A stretch of DNA of 43,016 nt, taken from assembly GCA_016840855.1 (NCBI GenBank), contig JAEORO010000011.1:1-43016 (forward strand), in the 5' to 3' direction. The DNA is from Candidatus Thorarchaeota archaeon (lineage in GTDB: Archaea; Asgardarchaeota; Thorarchaeia; Thorarchaeales; Thorarchaeaceae). Shown in pieces: positions 1 through 8,304 of the stretch (the stretch's first letter is position 1; every line of letters starts with the position of its first letter). The notes under the pieces are model-generated. The model was not told the DNA's origin, made no database searches, and worked only from the letters and a program-made list of their open reading frames with translations. The position numbers and the translations under genes were made by a program.

Positions 1-114
1 ACACCTACAGGTACCACAACACCACCACCATTAGATTGGGTGCTAGTGATGAGCATGATAGGAGTTGCTATCGTTGTGTTACTAATCATTATGATAGTAG
101 TGAAGAAACGATAG
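1..114 (+). CDS. C-terminal fragment of a membrane-anchored surface protein
   Basis: This is the last 37 codons of a gene that begins outside the window. The visible part has a Thr/Pro-rich linker (TPTGTTTPPP), then one hydrophobic segment of about 21 residues (WVLVMSMIGVAIVVLLIIMIVV) and a short basic tail KKR before TAG. This is the usual end of an archaeal surface protein with an extracellular domain, a flexible stalk and a single membrane anchor with its tail in the cytoplasm. The function of the missing extracellular part cannot be told. A hairpin plus T-tract follows the stop codon. Confidence 0.75.
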   Translation, partial: TPTGTTTPPPLDWVLVMSMIGVAIVVLLIIMIVVKKR

Positions 115-129
115 TACGAACAATGACAT

Positions 130-169
130 GTGACCAGAAACATACCTGGTCACCGTCTTTTCTTTTTTT
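130..169 (+). terminator. Hairpin plus T-tract terminator
   Basis: A perfect 8-bp inverted repeat, GTGACCAG (130-137) and CTGGTCAC (146-153), encloses an 8-nt loop. It is followed by a T-rich run (CGTCTTTTCTTTTTTT, 154-169). It lies 16 nt after the stop of the upstream surface protein gene and most likely ends that transcript. Confidence 0.75.
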
Positions 170-227
170 AGAACCCGAAAATTGATTGGGAAAAAACAGT
201 AAACCATTCGATTTCCACGCAACTTTG

Positions 228-235
228 TATAAAAA
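228..235 (+). promoter_or_regulatory. TATA box for the 306-950 gene
   Basis: TATAAAAA lies about 75 nt before the ATG at 306. An archaeal start site some 25 nt downstream would fall near 255-260 and leave a leader of about 48 nt. That leader carries the ribosome binding site GAGAGGG just before the ATG. Confidence 0.5.
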
Positions 236-305
236 TCGGATGCGCATATGTTCATATGGTTAGGTGTGATGTGTTTCGTAGTATTTCATAGAGAGGGTAA
301 GCAAG

Positions 306-950
306 ATGTCTTACGGGTTGGACGCCAACGACCTGGAGAGAGAGATAGAGATAGGTATCGTCGGTGCCTTTGGATGGGCAGTCATTGAATTTGAAGCCGT
401 GCTTTTCCAGAAGTATATTGTCATGTCAGGACCAAAATCGCTGATAACTGAGGATATGTTCAGAAAGTATCTCATGGATATGGAGGCAAAAGGATACGTT
501 TCTCCACTCGAATTTCAGGGCAAAAAAGCTTGGAGAAGACTTGTTATCGAATCCGATATTGAAGAACCAGCAATGACTCCAGAGGAAGTTAAAGAGTTCA
601 TAGCGAAAGCGCAAACAGCTTCGAAAAAGGACAAGAAGCGAGATGCAGCAGGTGAGCATCGTATCCGGGATTCAAAGAAACTGGCAGAGAGCATCATTAG
701 AACACTTCAACAGGTAATGCCAAAGACCAAGACGCAAAAAGCTCCTTGGGAACCATCGCTCATTGACCATGTCGAAGGGATGCACAGAGCACTTATTGAG
801 TCAAAGGATGAGTTTCTTCGATACTTGAAGAAGAATATTCCACGCGCTTACGAGCCAATGAAAAAGATGCTAAACTCGAATGGGGAGGAAATAATTCTTC
901 TCAGTCTTAGAATGATTGAATCTGGTCAAAGGGTGTATCCGCCATCATAG
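306..950 (+). CDS. Unknown protein with a winged-helix-like N-terminal half
   Basis: I do not recognise the family. The 214-residue protein has no signal peptide or membrane segment and should be cytosolic. Residues about 10-85 alternate helices with a possible wing (DMFRKYLMDMEAKGYVSPLEFQGKKAWRRLVIE), which is compatible with a winged helix-turn-helix, though this is only a shape argument. Residues about 95-130 are charged (KKDKKRDAAGEHRIRDSKK). The C-terminal half is predicted helical. The ATG at 306 is supported by GAGAGGG upstream. The gene is convergent with tldE and stands alone, so context gives no function. Confidence 0.7.
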   Translation: MSYGLDANDLEREIEIGIVGAFGWAVIEFEAVLFQKYIVMSGPKSLITEDMFRKYLMDMEAKGYVSPLEFQGKKAWRRLVIESDIEEPAMTPEEVKEFIAKAQTASKKDKKRDAAGEHRIRDSKKLAESIIRTLQQVMPKTKTQKAPWEPSLIDHVEGMHRALIESKDEFLRYLKKNIPRAYEPMKKMLNSNGEEIILLSLRMIESGQRVYPPS

Positions 951-983
951 AGGTAAATTAGCCTCGTTATTTGAGTCCAATTG

Positions 984-2384
984 TCACTGTCCAACAAGTT
1001 CAGTGCTAGGAAGCATCATAGTGGGCATTATCACGCTAGCATTTCTTCCAGGATTAGAGATTCCATGAATCTCCGGATTGTTTGCAAAGAGCATATCATC
1101 CTTGAGGCATTTGTATAGATTTCCAACCAGCAGAGCATGTTTAATCTGACCTCTTAATTCACCATTTTCTATAATCTGTGCGTTCCGTATTTCATTTGAG
1201 AACGAACCAGAGTTTGGATCTACTTGCGGCCAAGCAAAGTGCTCAATAATCACCCCTTTGTCAATCTCACTGATGATGTCATCTACAGATTTTGAGCCTG
1301 GTGAAACTTCAAGAGTGGTTGGATTACAACTCGCGGGATTTACAAATGCACCATGGACATTACGAGCCCCTCGCCGCATGCCATTACTTGTTGATTCTAA
1401 TTCCAATTGAGCTGCATTGTAACTATCAGATAAATAGGATTTCAACATACCTCTCTCAATGACTGTAGTTTTTTGCATTGGCATTCCTTCATCATCGGTG
1501 AGAGCACTAAGTAATCCTAGTTCCGATAAACCATTATCAATGATAGTCACTGACGCGTGAGCTACAAAATCTCCAACTTTGTCAGTCCATGGACTTGATT
1601 TCTTGTTCACATTTTCTGCAGAGGCTGCTGAACCTATTAGTGAATCAATAAGCTCTGCCCCCTCACTAGGAGCAAGAATTGCAACAATATTCTCCCATTT
1701 CTCGTTGAATGGCTTTGCCTTTAAAACATTCAACGCCTGAGTTTTCAGCTTCAACCCGATTTTTTCAAAATCGATTCTAGTGATATCTCTAGACCAACAC
1801 CTTTGAACGCCTTCACCAACTAAACTTGACGATTCTGACTTCGCAGTGAAGAAACCAAAAACAATTGTTGATTTTGAGCCTGTATCAACACCAAGAGAGT
1901 TCATCACTCTGAAATCTAATGAGCTTGAACGCAGTGTACCATTAGGAACTGTAACATTTTCTGCTCTTGCATTTTCTACTACTAGCATTGCATTCTCTGC
2001 AAGATTGTCACTATCAATTTCAGCTGTTTTTCTGTCGAAGAACTTCTCAGGATTGCCTGATACTTTCTTTGCACTTGGTAATGATTCAAATTTAGGATTA
2101 GATTCACTTACTCTCGCCATTGAACTAGCACGATCTACAAATTCTTCAATTGATTCAAATGTAAGTGTAGAACTTGTATATCCGATTTTTTTGTCAATTA
2201 TGAATTTGAGCCCAAAACCAAGTTCGGTCTGAGAAGTTCCAATTTTTACGATATCATCATCAATATAGACACCAGAGGTTTTCACTAGTATTCCGAAAAC
2301 CTCAGCCTGAGAAGCACCCTTCTTCTCAGCTAATTGCATAACTTTTTGCGTGGTTTTAGATAAGTCCACTTCAACCGCCTCCAA
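984..2384 (-). CDS. tldE: TldE/PmbA-like subunit of the TldD/TldE metalloprotease
   Basis: At 466 residues this matches the usual length of PmbA/TldE. The N-terminus (KKGASQAEVFGILVKTSGVYIDDDIVKIGTSQ) and the C-terminal block (GAFVNPASCNPTTLEVSPGS, EIRNAQIIENGELRGQIKHALLVGN) are typical of the family. It lacks the HExxxH zinc motif present in its partner, as expected for the non-catalytic subunit. In bacteria TldD/TldE form a heterodimeric protease that degrades unfolded peptides and processes microcin or CcdA; the archaeal substrates are unknown. Its start overlaps the end of tldD by 14 nt, so the two are translationally coupled and probably made in equal amounts. Confidence 0.9.
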   Translation of the reverse strand: MEAVEVDLSKTTQKVMQLAEKKGASQAEVFGILVKTSGVYIDDDIVKIGTSQTELGFGLKFIIDKKIGYTSSTLTFESIEEFVDRASSMARVSESNPKFESLPSAKKVSGNPEKFFDRKTAEIDSDNLAENAMLVVENARAENVTVPNGTLRSSSLDFRVMNSLGVDTGSKSTIVFGFFTAKSESSSLVGEGVQRCWSRDITRIDFEKIGLKLKTQALNVLKAKPFNEKWENIVAILAPSEGAELIDSLIGSAASAENVNKKSSPWTDKVGDFVAHASVTIIDNGLSELGLLSALTDDEGMPMQKTTVIERGMLKSYLSDSYNAAQLELESTSNGMRRGARNVHGAFVNPASCNPTTLEVSPGSKSVDDIISEIDKGVIIEHFAWPQVDPNSGSFSNEIRNAQIIENGELRGQIKHALLVGNLYKCLKDDMLFANNPEIHGISNPGRNASVIMPTMMLPSTELVGQ

Positions 2385-3759
2385 CGATAAGCTCTAGCCT
2401 CATATGTGGTCCTCCAGATGATACTGGAATGAAATCTTCTTCACCTTTTCCACAGGTTCCACCATTGAATGATAATTTATTTCCAACAGCGTCTACTGTT
2501 TTTAGCATCTCCAGAACTTTGCCGGCAATTGAAAGACGTCTAACAAGCTGAGTCTTTTCCCCATTTTTAATAATGTAACCTTTCAAAGCTGTTGCTTGAA
2601 CACCCCCACCAACGACATCCTCCATACCTGATGTGCCTTTTATAATATACAGCCCATCTTTAGTATCAGTAATAATTTCATCATCTTTCCAATCCCCAAT
2701 GTCAAAGAATGTATTAGTCATTCTAGCAAAAATGCGACGGTTGTAGTCTTGCGCTCTACCATTCCCAGTAGGTTTTACACCCATAAGATATGCTGTTTCA
2801 ATCGTATGAAGATAGCCTTTGAAAATACCATCTTCTATGATTGGCGTCCTTGAAGTTGGTGTACCTTCGGAATCAAAAGGTATACTTCCTGAAGGACCTT
2901 TGAGTGTACCATCATCGAACATTGAAACTTGTTCACCAGCGACTTCTTTCCCTACAAGATTGGAAAGAAATGAGCGGCCTTTAACGACTTCGTCAGCCTC
3001 ACTTCCATGTCCACAAACCTCGTGAGCTATCAACCCAGCGATATTGCCATCAATAACAGCAGTGACTTTTCCGGAAGGTGGTTTCTTGGCAGAAAGGAGG
3101 TCGATTGCACCTCTAGCAGTTTTGGAGCTAAATTCTTCAGGGTCTATACTTCTGACAACTTCATAGCCCGCGGTTCCATCAACGATATCATAATCGAATT
3201 GGATGTTACTTCCCTCTCTAGCTACAGATTGGGCAATCACACGAATTCGTGCTTCATCCCATTCTAACTTCGACCCCGCTGTGTTAACTAATCTATAGAT
3301 TCTTCGTGCATCAGAGTAAACTGAGTTTGAGGCCACTATCTTGTCATCAATTTTCTGAGCTTTATCGAGATTCATAACAAGCTCAATCTTTTCTTCTATT
3401 GATACATTGCTAGGATTCTCTTTGACTTTTTGCCAGACTGTTTCCTCGATGCCCTCGACTCCAGAGAGGTCAATCTTCTTTCTCGAATATTTAGCCGAAG
3501 CTTTTGCCATCTTTGAGGCGTCTATAAGAAGGTCCAGATATCCTTTCTCTGAGAGAGGTAAGGATGAGGACGAAGCTCCCCAGCATTCACCAACTAATGT
3601 ACGGGCTACTGCACCAGCTGCAGAAGCACGATTAAAACTGAGAAGATTTCCATTTGTTACAAAAAAGTTTGTACTTGATCGGTCTTCAACTCTAAGGTCT
3701 GCAAATGAAACGTCCTTGTCGGAGAATGCATCAATAGCGTTTTTCATAGTGTCTAGCAT
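2371..3759 (-). CDS. tldD: TldD-like zinc metalloprotease, catalytic subunit
   Basis: This 462-residue protein is the upstream gene of the tldD-tldE pair. The zinc-binding motif HExxxH is seen as HEVCGH (H246, E247, H251) in AGLIAHEVCGHGSEAD, and the family's C-terminal signature is present (GGTCGKGEEDFIPVSSGGPHMRL). The active site sits inside the TldD/TldE heterodimer, where it cleaves flexible peptide segments. The ATG at 3759 has only a weak ribosome site. No other gene separates the pair, which supports a two-subunit complex. Confidence 0.92.
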   Translation of the reverse strand: MLDTMKNAIDAFSDKDVSFADLRVEDRSSTNFFVTNGNLLSFNRASAAGAVARTLVGECWGASSSSLPLSEKGYLDLLIDASKMAKASAKYSRKKIDLSGVEGIEETVWQKVKENPSNVSIEEKIELVMNLDKAQKIDDKIVASNSVYSDARRIYRLVNTAGSKLEWDEARIRVIAQSVAREGSNIQFDYDIVDGTAGYEVVRSIDPEEFSSKTARGAIDLLSAKKPPSGKVTAVIDGNIAGLIAHEVCGHGSEADEVVKGRSFLSNLVGKEVAGEQVSMFDDGTLKGPSGSIPFDSEGTPTSRTPIIEDGIFKGYLHTIETAYLMGVKPTGNGRAQDYNRRIFARMTNTFFDIGDWKDDEIITDTKDGLYIIKGTSGMEDVVGGGVQATALKGYIIKNGEKTQLVRRLSIAGKVLEMLKTVDAVGNKLSFNGGTCGKGEEDFIPVSSGGPHMRLELIVGGG

Positions 3760-3841
3760 TGAAGGTCACAGGTTTGCGAATTTAGTAATGAGATAAGTCT
3801 TTGGAGCCCCGCAACCAAGCTGTAACAAGAGTGAAAGATTG

Positions 3842-4762
3842 TCAGAAGTAGATCTTTCCCTTCATGACTGTAACTCCAGTTCCACTCACTTTAACTTGAT
3901 CAATACTCTCCTGATTACCGCGGACTTCAACAAAGATTTTCCCGGGTCTCTCAACATAATGGCCCTGCTCAATAACGATACTCGTTACTGGATAGGTTGC
4001 TTCCATTAACCCGTACTTAATCAAATAGCTACCAAGGCTTCCTGCGGCTGAACCTGAAATGGGATCCTCATAAACACCTAAGGCAGGAGCAAAATGCCTG
4101 ACTTGAGCATCAGATGTAGGTTCGCGTGTGTCCCTAGTAAAAACACTCATCGACACATAATCTGATGCTGCCTGCAATTCTTTGAGTCTTTCCCAATTAG
4201 GTTTGATTTTATCTAATGACCTATGTGTAGAAACTGGAACCATTAAATGAGGAGTTCCTGTACTCACAGTCTGGATTGGGTTTGGAGAATGAATGTCAGC
4301 CAATGACAATCCAAGAGCCTCAAGATATTCCTTAGGGTCGTATGTTTCCATGAACTGTGGTTTCTTGTGTGTAATCTGTATCTCATGATGTCCAGTCGAT
4401 TCATTTCTCACAATCTCTATGTCAAAAATCCCGCTGCTAGTTTCTAGACGCACCATGGTGATGTCGCTAACTAGCTCAATGTAGCCTTCTTCCACCAGAG
4501 CATAAAATGCGGCAATCGTAGGGTGTCCAGAGAAACCTATCTGACTCTTTGGAGTCATGTATCGAAAGTAGAAATCAGCCACTTTGGATTTAGAAACGAA
4601 CACGGTTTCTCTTACATTCATTTCACGCGCAATCATATGCATAGTTTTTTCACTGACATGGTCAGCATCTAAGACCACAGCTGCAGGATTTCCTCCGAAT
4701 GGTGTATCTGTGAAAGCATCAACCTGAATCACATCAAGAGCACGTTTACTAGACATGAACAT
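3842..4762 (-). CDS. PhzF-family isomerase/epimerase
   Basis: The sequence begins with the PhzF signature (DVIQVDAFTDTPFGGNPAAVVLDAD) and has the family's second-half repeat around DAQVRHFAPALGVYEDPISGSAAGSLGSYLI. PhzF proteins have a diaminopimelate-epimerase-like fold of two similar halves; the conserved Glu near residue 50 (RETVF) is the catalytic acid/base in characterised members. About 306 residues is the normal length. PhzF paralogues outside phenazine producers are common and their substrates are mostly unknown, so I do not infer phenazine synthesis. A TTG at 4765, ATG at 4762 and ATG at 4756 are all possible starts. I chose 4762 because a TATA-like box lies 25-30 nt upstream and suggests a leaderless mRNA. 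Confidence 0.85.
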   Translation of the reverse strand: MFMSSKRALDVIQVDAFTDTPFGGNPAAVVLDADHVSEKTMHMIAREMNVRETVFVSKSKVADFYFRYMTPKSQIGFSGHPTIAAFYALVEEGYIELVSDITMVRLETSSGIFDIEIVRNESTGHHEIQITHKKPQFMETYDPKEYLEALGLSLADIHSPNPIQTVSTGTPHLMVPVSTHRSLDKIKPNWERLKELQAASDYVSMSVFTRDTREPTSDAQVRHFAPALGVYEDPISGSAAGSLGSYLIKYGLMEATYPVTSIVIEQGHYVERPGKIFVEVRGNQESIDQVKVSGTGVTVMKGKIYF

Positions 4763-4789
4763 CAACTTGATGGAGAATTCGCTTAGTTA

Positions 4790-4798
4790 CTTTTTAAG
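4790..4798 (-). promoter_or_regulatory. TATA box for the PhzF-family gene
   Basis: Read on the minus strand this is CTTAAAAAG, centred about 30 nt before the ATG at 4762. An archaeal transcript would start almost at the start codon, so the mRNA is probably leaderless. Confidence 0.45.
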
Positions 4799-4845
4799 AA
4801 TTCCATAGGGATGGAAAAATAAAGTATGACAAGATAAGATTCGTG

Positions 4846-4854
4846 CTTTAAGTA
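4846..4854 (+). promoter_or_regulatory. TATA-like box upstream of the 4879 RNA candidate
   Basis: CTTTAAGTA lies about 27 nt before the 5' edge of the stable terminal stem at 4883. This is the spacing expected of an archaeal promoter and start site, and it favours the plus strand as the transcribed strand of that RNA. Confidence 0.4.
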
Positions 4855-4878
4855 TCACAACCGACTTGCAGATGGATG

Positions 4879-4975
4879 AGGTGGCGAGCACGTGGGAATC
4901 GTGGTAGGAGGGGGGAGTTTCGTAATTGAGGGCATGTAACGAAAAACTAGCCCACACGCTCGCCTTTGATTTTAC
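4879..4975 (+). ncRNA. Candidate structured small RNA, about 95 nt, unassigned
   Basis: GGCGAGC (4883-4889) pairs with GCTCGCC (4958-4964) and GTGGG (4892-4896) with CCCAC (4951-4955). They are separated by a symmetric AC/AC internal loop and form a 12-bp closing stem. Inside, AGTTTCGT (4916-4923) can pair with ACGAAAAACT (4939-4948) with a 2-nt bulge. A T-rich run follows (4965-4978), and a TATA-like box precedes it. GGGCAT in the apical loop (4930-4935) is complementary to ATGCCC at 4989-4994, so a pseudoknot is possible if the transcript is longer. It lies in the noncoding stretch 4766-5258. No tRNA T-arm or box C/D motif is seen, and the family is unknown. Confidence 0.5.
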
Positions 4976-5201
4976 TTTAATACGGTTTATGCCCGTTCAG
5001 TCCTACTTAGATTGTTATTAACTCTATAATCTACTTATTAAAGTTTGTTTTGGTACTGGGAAAATTCACAAAATTACATGGCGCCAAACCTCATAGAAAT
5101 GCAATTTTAGGGGTGTGATTCCTAGTGAATCTTGTTTTCATGTTTTTTAATTTTCTTACTTAAAGTTCGATGTTGTATCTAAGTAAAAAGTTAGAATAGA
5201 A

Positions 5202-5234
5202 AAAGGAGGGGGTGATATGTGCCACTTTAATTAG
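5202..5234 (+). other. Orphan strong Shine-Dalgarno with a 5-codon ORF
   Basis: AAAGGAGGGGGTGAT (5202-5216) nearly matches the full 16S anti-Shine-Dalgarno complement AAAGGAGGTGAT, with extra Gs. It is followed at once by ATG (5217) and only four more codons (Cys-His-Phe-Asn) before TAG. It may be chance, a decayed gene start, or a leader. On the minus strand the same bases give CCCCCTCCTTTTT, which could serve as a U-rich terminator after the radical SAM gene ending at 5259. The rest of 4976-5258 is AT-rich and shows nothing else. Confidence 0.3.
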
Positions 5235-5258
5235 ACACAATCACCATTCGAACAACAT

Positions 5259-6908
5259 CTATGATTCACTGCTATAGGGTTTGGAAATACTTTCTTCTTC
5301 AACCTGATTTGGTTTGTGACCAGAACGCCACTCCTCAATTGTCTTGGAGAATTTCTCTTCCACTCGGGAACGGTGGATTGTGTTCATTGTACAGAAGGGG
5401 ATAATTCTTCCATCAGGAACAGAATAGTTGATGTCGCAATGTTGCACACGCTCGAGATCAAAGTTGTAAGGATCTTGGAAATGCATCATACCAATCATAA
5501 TGATTCGTCGCATCAGCTTGGCAAGTGATTCATAATCACCACGGTTAAGAAATGCACTTAGTAGGTCCTTGATGAGCCCTTTCTTCTTTATGTGACGAGC
5601 TCCAGCAGCAAGTTTCGCCTTGGCTCTTGTACTTGCACCTCTTGCCCCATCAGCATAGAGGTTAGCAATCTCTTCGAGCAATACCAAGAATTTGTCAACA
5701 TCAATCAAGTCCGTAATTGGTTTGTAATCACCATCATCATCTATGTAGATGAAAGTAGCCATTCCGCAAGCAAAGTGAGAACTTAATTCAAGGTCTGGAC
5801 CACCTTTGATAAGACCGAGCGCTCGACCAACAGGCATCATTGATGGTACAGGATACCATTCGGTATGTGGAATTTTGCCGCCAGTCTGTTTTTCAATGAG
5901 ATGAATTGCATCAGGAATTGTGATTCGCATCTCGTGACGCGCAGTATGATCAATACGCCCAGTAATACTAACTGGTTGGAAATTAACACATCTCACAACA
6001 TCTCGGTTTTCCACCGCAAATTCAATAATACCACCTAGTTGATCATCATTGACTCCACGAACTACAGTTGGCACTAAAACCAGAGATTCCATTCCAACCT
6101 CGCGTGCATTCTGGATGGCTTGTTTTTTCAGAGGAAGGAGGTTTGTGCCACGTGCTGCAAGATATGGGTCAGGAGTAATACCATCAAACTGCATGTAAAT
6201 AGTGGACAAACCAGCATCACGAAGTTCCTGGAGATACTCTTTACTCTTGCCGATTCGTATTACATTACTCGCAATCTGAACATGTCTAAACCCAAGTTGT
6301 TTTGCCCATTTGATGTATTGTGGGAGGTGCTTGCTAACTGTTGGTTCACCACCTGCAAACTGAATAGCTGGTGCTGGAACTGGTAAATTACTTCGAAGAT
6401 TCTGCATCATATCAAAGACTTCTTGGGGCTCTGGCTCATAGACGGTACCACCTTCAGCAGCAACAGCAAAACAAATTGGACATCGGAGATTACATCGATT
6501 TGTTACATCTAAAAGGGCAAGGGCAGTATGAGATTTGTGCTCCGGGCATTGACCACAGTCTTCTGGACACCCTTTCACAGTTTCAGTTCGGGGATTATCA
6601 AGTCCAATTGACTTATACCACCATTTCTGAGCCTTCTTGAACATTTCAGCATCGCCCCAGTAGACATCGACAAACTCACCATGTTCCTCACAGGTCTTCT
6701 TGTACATAACCTTCCCATCTTCTTCATATAGTGTCGCGTCAATCACGTGGACTTTATCATCTGTCAAGAAACATTCAGGGCATATGGATTGTGTCGTGTA
6801 TGGAAGTTCCTTGACTGGATATCTCTCAACATGATACCTTGAGATTGGTCCGCCATCCTCATGCTTGATCGGGACTTCAGGGATTCGTTTAACTTCATCA
6901 GTAGCCAT
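5259..6908 (-). CDS. Tes-like radical SAM enzyme (tetraether lipid synthase family)
   Basis: This 549-residue protein has an N-terminal cysteine pair CPEC (43-46), a second cluster GCPEDCGQCPEHK (113-125), and the radical SAM CxxxCxxC motif as CNLRCPIC (139-146). A GGEP-like segment (FAGGEPTVSKH) lies further on. This arrangement is that of the MJ0619/MA_1486 family, whose characterised members (Tes) join the phytanyl chains of archaeal lipids into biphytanyl tetraethers. Additional cysteines lie in the C-terminal part (RVQHCDINY, IPFCTMNTIH). The start ATG at 6908 has a good site, GGAGTGA, 6 nt upstream. Archaea often carry several paralogues of this family, so a different C-C coupling or methylation role is possible. 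Confidence 0.8.
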   Translation of the reverse strand: MATDEVKRIPEVPIKHEDGGPISRYHVERYPVKELPYTTQSICPECFLTDDKVHVIDATLYEEDGKVMYKKTCEEHGEFVDVYWGDAEMFKKAQKWWYKSIGLDNPRTETVKGCPEDCGQCPEHKSHTALALLDVTNRCNLRCPICFAVAAEGGTVYEPEPQEVFDMMQNLRSNLPVPAPAIQFAGGEPTVSKHLPQYIKWAKQLGFRHVQIASNVIRIGKSKEYLQELRDAGLSTIYMQFDGITPDPYLAARGTNLLPLKKQAIQNAREVGMESLVLVPTVVRGVNDDQLGGIIEFAVENRDVVRCVNFQPVSITGRIDHTARHEMRITIPDAIHLIEKQTGGKIPHTEWYPVPSMMPVGRALGLIKGGPDLELSSHFACGMATFIYIDDDGDYKPITDLIDVDKFLVLLEEIANLYADGARGASTRAKAKLAAGARHIKKKGLIKDLLSAFLNRGDYESLAKLMRRIIMIGMMHFQDPYNFDLERVQHCDINYSVPDGRIIPFCTMNTIHRSRVEEKFSKTIEEWRSGHKPNQVEEESISKPYSSES

Positions 6909-7030
6909 AATAATTCACTCCATGACCACATGGAACCACCACTAAACAGGGTGGTATTCACAAAATCAAGTGGAAAAAATCCGTATAAAAGCGCTTCCCG
7001 AATTTTCAGAGTATGTAAAGTGAGCTATCT

Positions 7031-7348
7031 TTAATCTGTTTCATCTGAAGAGAGAACATAACCTTGAGTAAATCCACCACGCGCAAGAAGTTTGGTATGA
7101 CGCTGGAGCTCAATTAAGGCTACGTCAGCTTTCCTAAGTTTGAGAAGTGCATCGATGGCTTCTTGGATATCGACCAGCTCTTCAGTATCACCTGAGAAAA
7201 GGAATTCCTTTGCCTCTTCAACGATTTTTTCACGAAGAAGTACATCAAGCTCATCAGGTCCTGCGACTCGAATCTTAGGGTTTCCACCATTTTCACGTAT
7301 TATCTCTGGCACCTTATCTCGTACTAGTTTTTCTTTCAAAATAACCAC
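7031..7348 (-). CDS. MazG-like nucleotide pyrophosphohydrolase, COG4997 type
   Basis: The 105-residue protein opens with KEKLVRDKVPEIIRENGG, the hallmark of the COG4997 group of small phosphoribosyl-ATP-pyrophosphatase-like proteins. The helical core carries the acidic residues expected of the all-alpha NTP pyrophosphatase fold (EKIVEEAKEFLFSGDTEELVDIQEAIDALL; the EExxE and ExxD pairs bind Mg). It probably hydrolyses a non-canonical or damaged nucleotide; the substrate is unknown. It starts with GTG at 7348, with AAAGGA about 8 nt before it. The upstream unknown gene ends 7 nt earlier, so the two are probably co-transcribed. Confidence 0.7.
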   Translation of the reverse strand: MVILKEKLVRDKVPEIIRENGGNPKIRVAGPDELDVLLREKIVEEAKEFLFSGDTEELVDIQEAIDALLKLRKADVALIELQRHTKLLARGGFTQGYVLSSDETD

Positions 7349-7355
7349 CCATCCT

Positions 7356-8030
7356 TTACTTTAAAGCAAGTGCAACTTCAACCTGATATCTAGCATGAGC
7401 AAGAAAAGCATCAACAGCTAGTTCGATTGCTCCTGGAAGTTCTGTTATCCATGGATTCTCAGCACCTCTTGGTGTTGATGCAGTCATTGCTGTGAAGGGG
7501 AGAAATTTGACATTGAGTGAATTATCAAAGGAAATTGTTCCTTGCCATTGACCTTCACCGTCGACAATCTCATAAGTTGGAAGGAACTTCTTCATTTCTT
7601 CAGGAACTATGGCATTCCAATAGATAGACAGCCCATTGAATTGCTCGGGACCACCAACAATTATATTGTAGGTATCTAGTGTTGCATTTGCAGTGACAAG
7701 CTTGTATAGAATACCAATTCGGCAGTTCAAACATTGATTGAACTCAATACCATCGCCAGAAGATTCAACATAAGCGATACCGTTCTTCTCAATATTATCA
7801 TCATTACAATGGACACAGAGATTCATTCCCCATCTCACTTCAAGATGATCCTTGAACGGACCCTTCGTAAATCGATCTGCAGCTTCATAAAATGAAGCTT
7901 TCACAGCCTCTGTTCCTTCTTGGTCCATCTTTATTCGAATAGCTTTCCAGACCTCAAGAAGATCTTGCCAGAGAACATTGAAAATCATGTCCGCAAGTTT
8001 GTCAAGAGATCTTTCTTCCAGAGCACTCAT
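7356..8030 (-). CDS. Unknown protein with a CxxC...CxxC site
   Basis: I do not recognise this protein of about 224 residues. The N-terminal 70 residues are helical (DKLADMIFNVLWQDLLEVWKAIRIKMDQEGTEAVKASFYEAADRF). The middle has CVHC and, about 30 residues later, CLNC, which together could bind one zinc or an Fe-S centre. The rest looks like mixed alpha/beta without a membrane segment. I chose ATG at 8030 over GTG at 8039 (three codons longer). It precedes the COG4997 gene by 7 nt in the same direction, so the two products may work on the same nucleotide-related task; that is inference. Confidence 0.65.
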   Translation of the reverse strand: MSALEERSLDKLADMIFNVLWQDLLEVWKAIRIKMDQEGTEAVKASFYEAADRFTKGPFKDHLEVRWGMNLCVHCNDDNIEKNGIAYVESSGDGIEFNQCLNCRIGILYKLVTANATLDTYNIIVGGPEQFNGLSIYWNAIVPEEMKKFLPTYEIVDGEGQWQGTISFDNSLNVKFLPFTAMTASTPRGAENPWITELPGAIELAVDAFLAHARYQVEVALALK

Positions 8031-8304
8031 TGCATACACTTCACAAAAGATGGATTAGAAATTTCAATTAAACATTGGTTGGACCTCCTGATGGTCAAAA
8101 GGTTTTAACCTAAGGTTTTTTAACTGAGTCAAGATGTGATACCAAAGAGCGAATAGGTGAGAAAAGTTGGAAAGGACGGATTGCCAAATCAACTGAATCA
8201 GAAGACCACCCTCTGAGTCTATATTCTAGAAAATTCTCACCTTCAAAATGCTCAATGAAATTCTATGGATGCTTCAAACATTATCGAAGTGAGAGGATAT
8301 TGAC

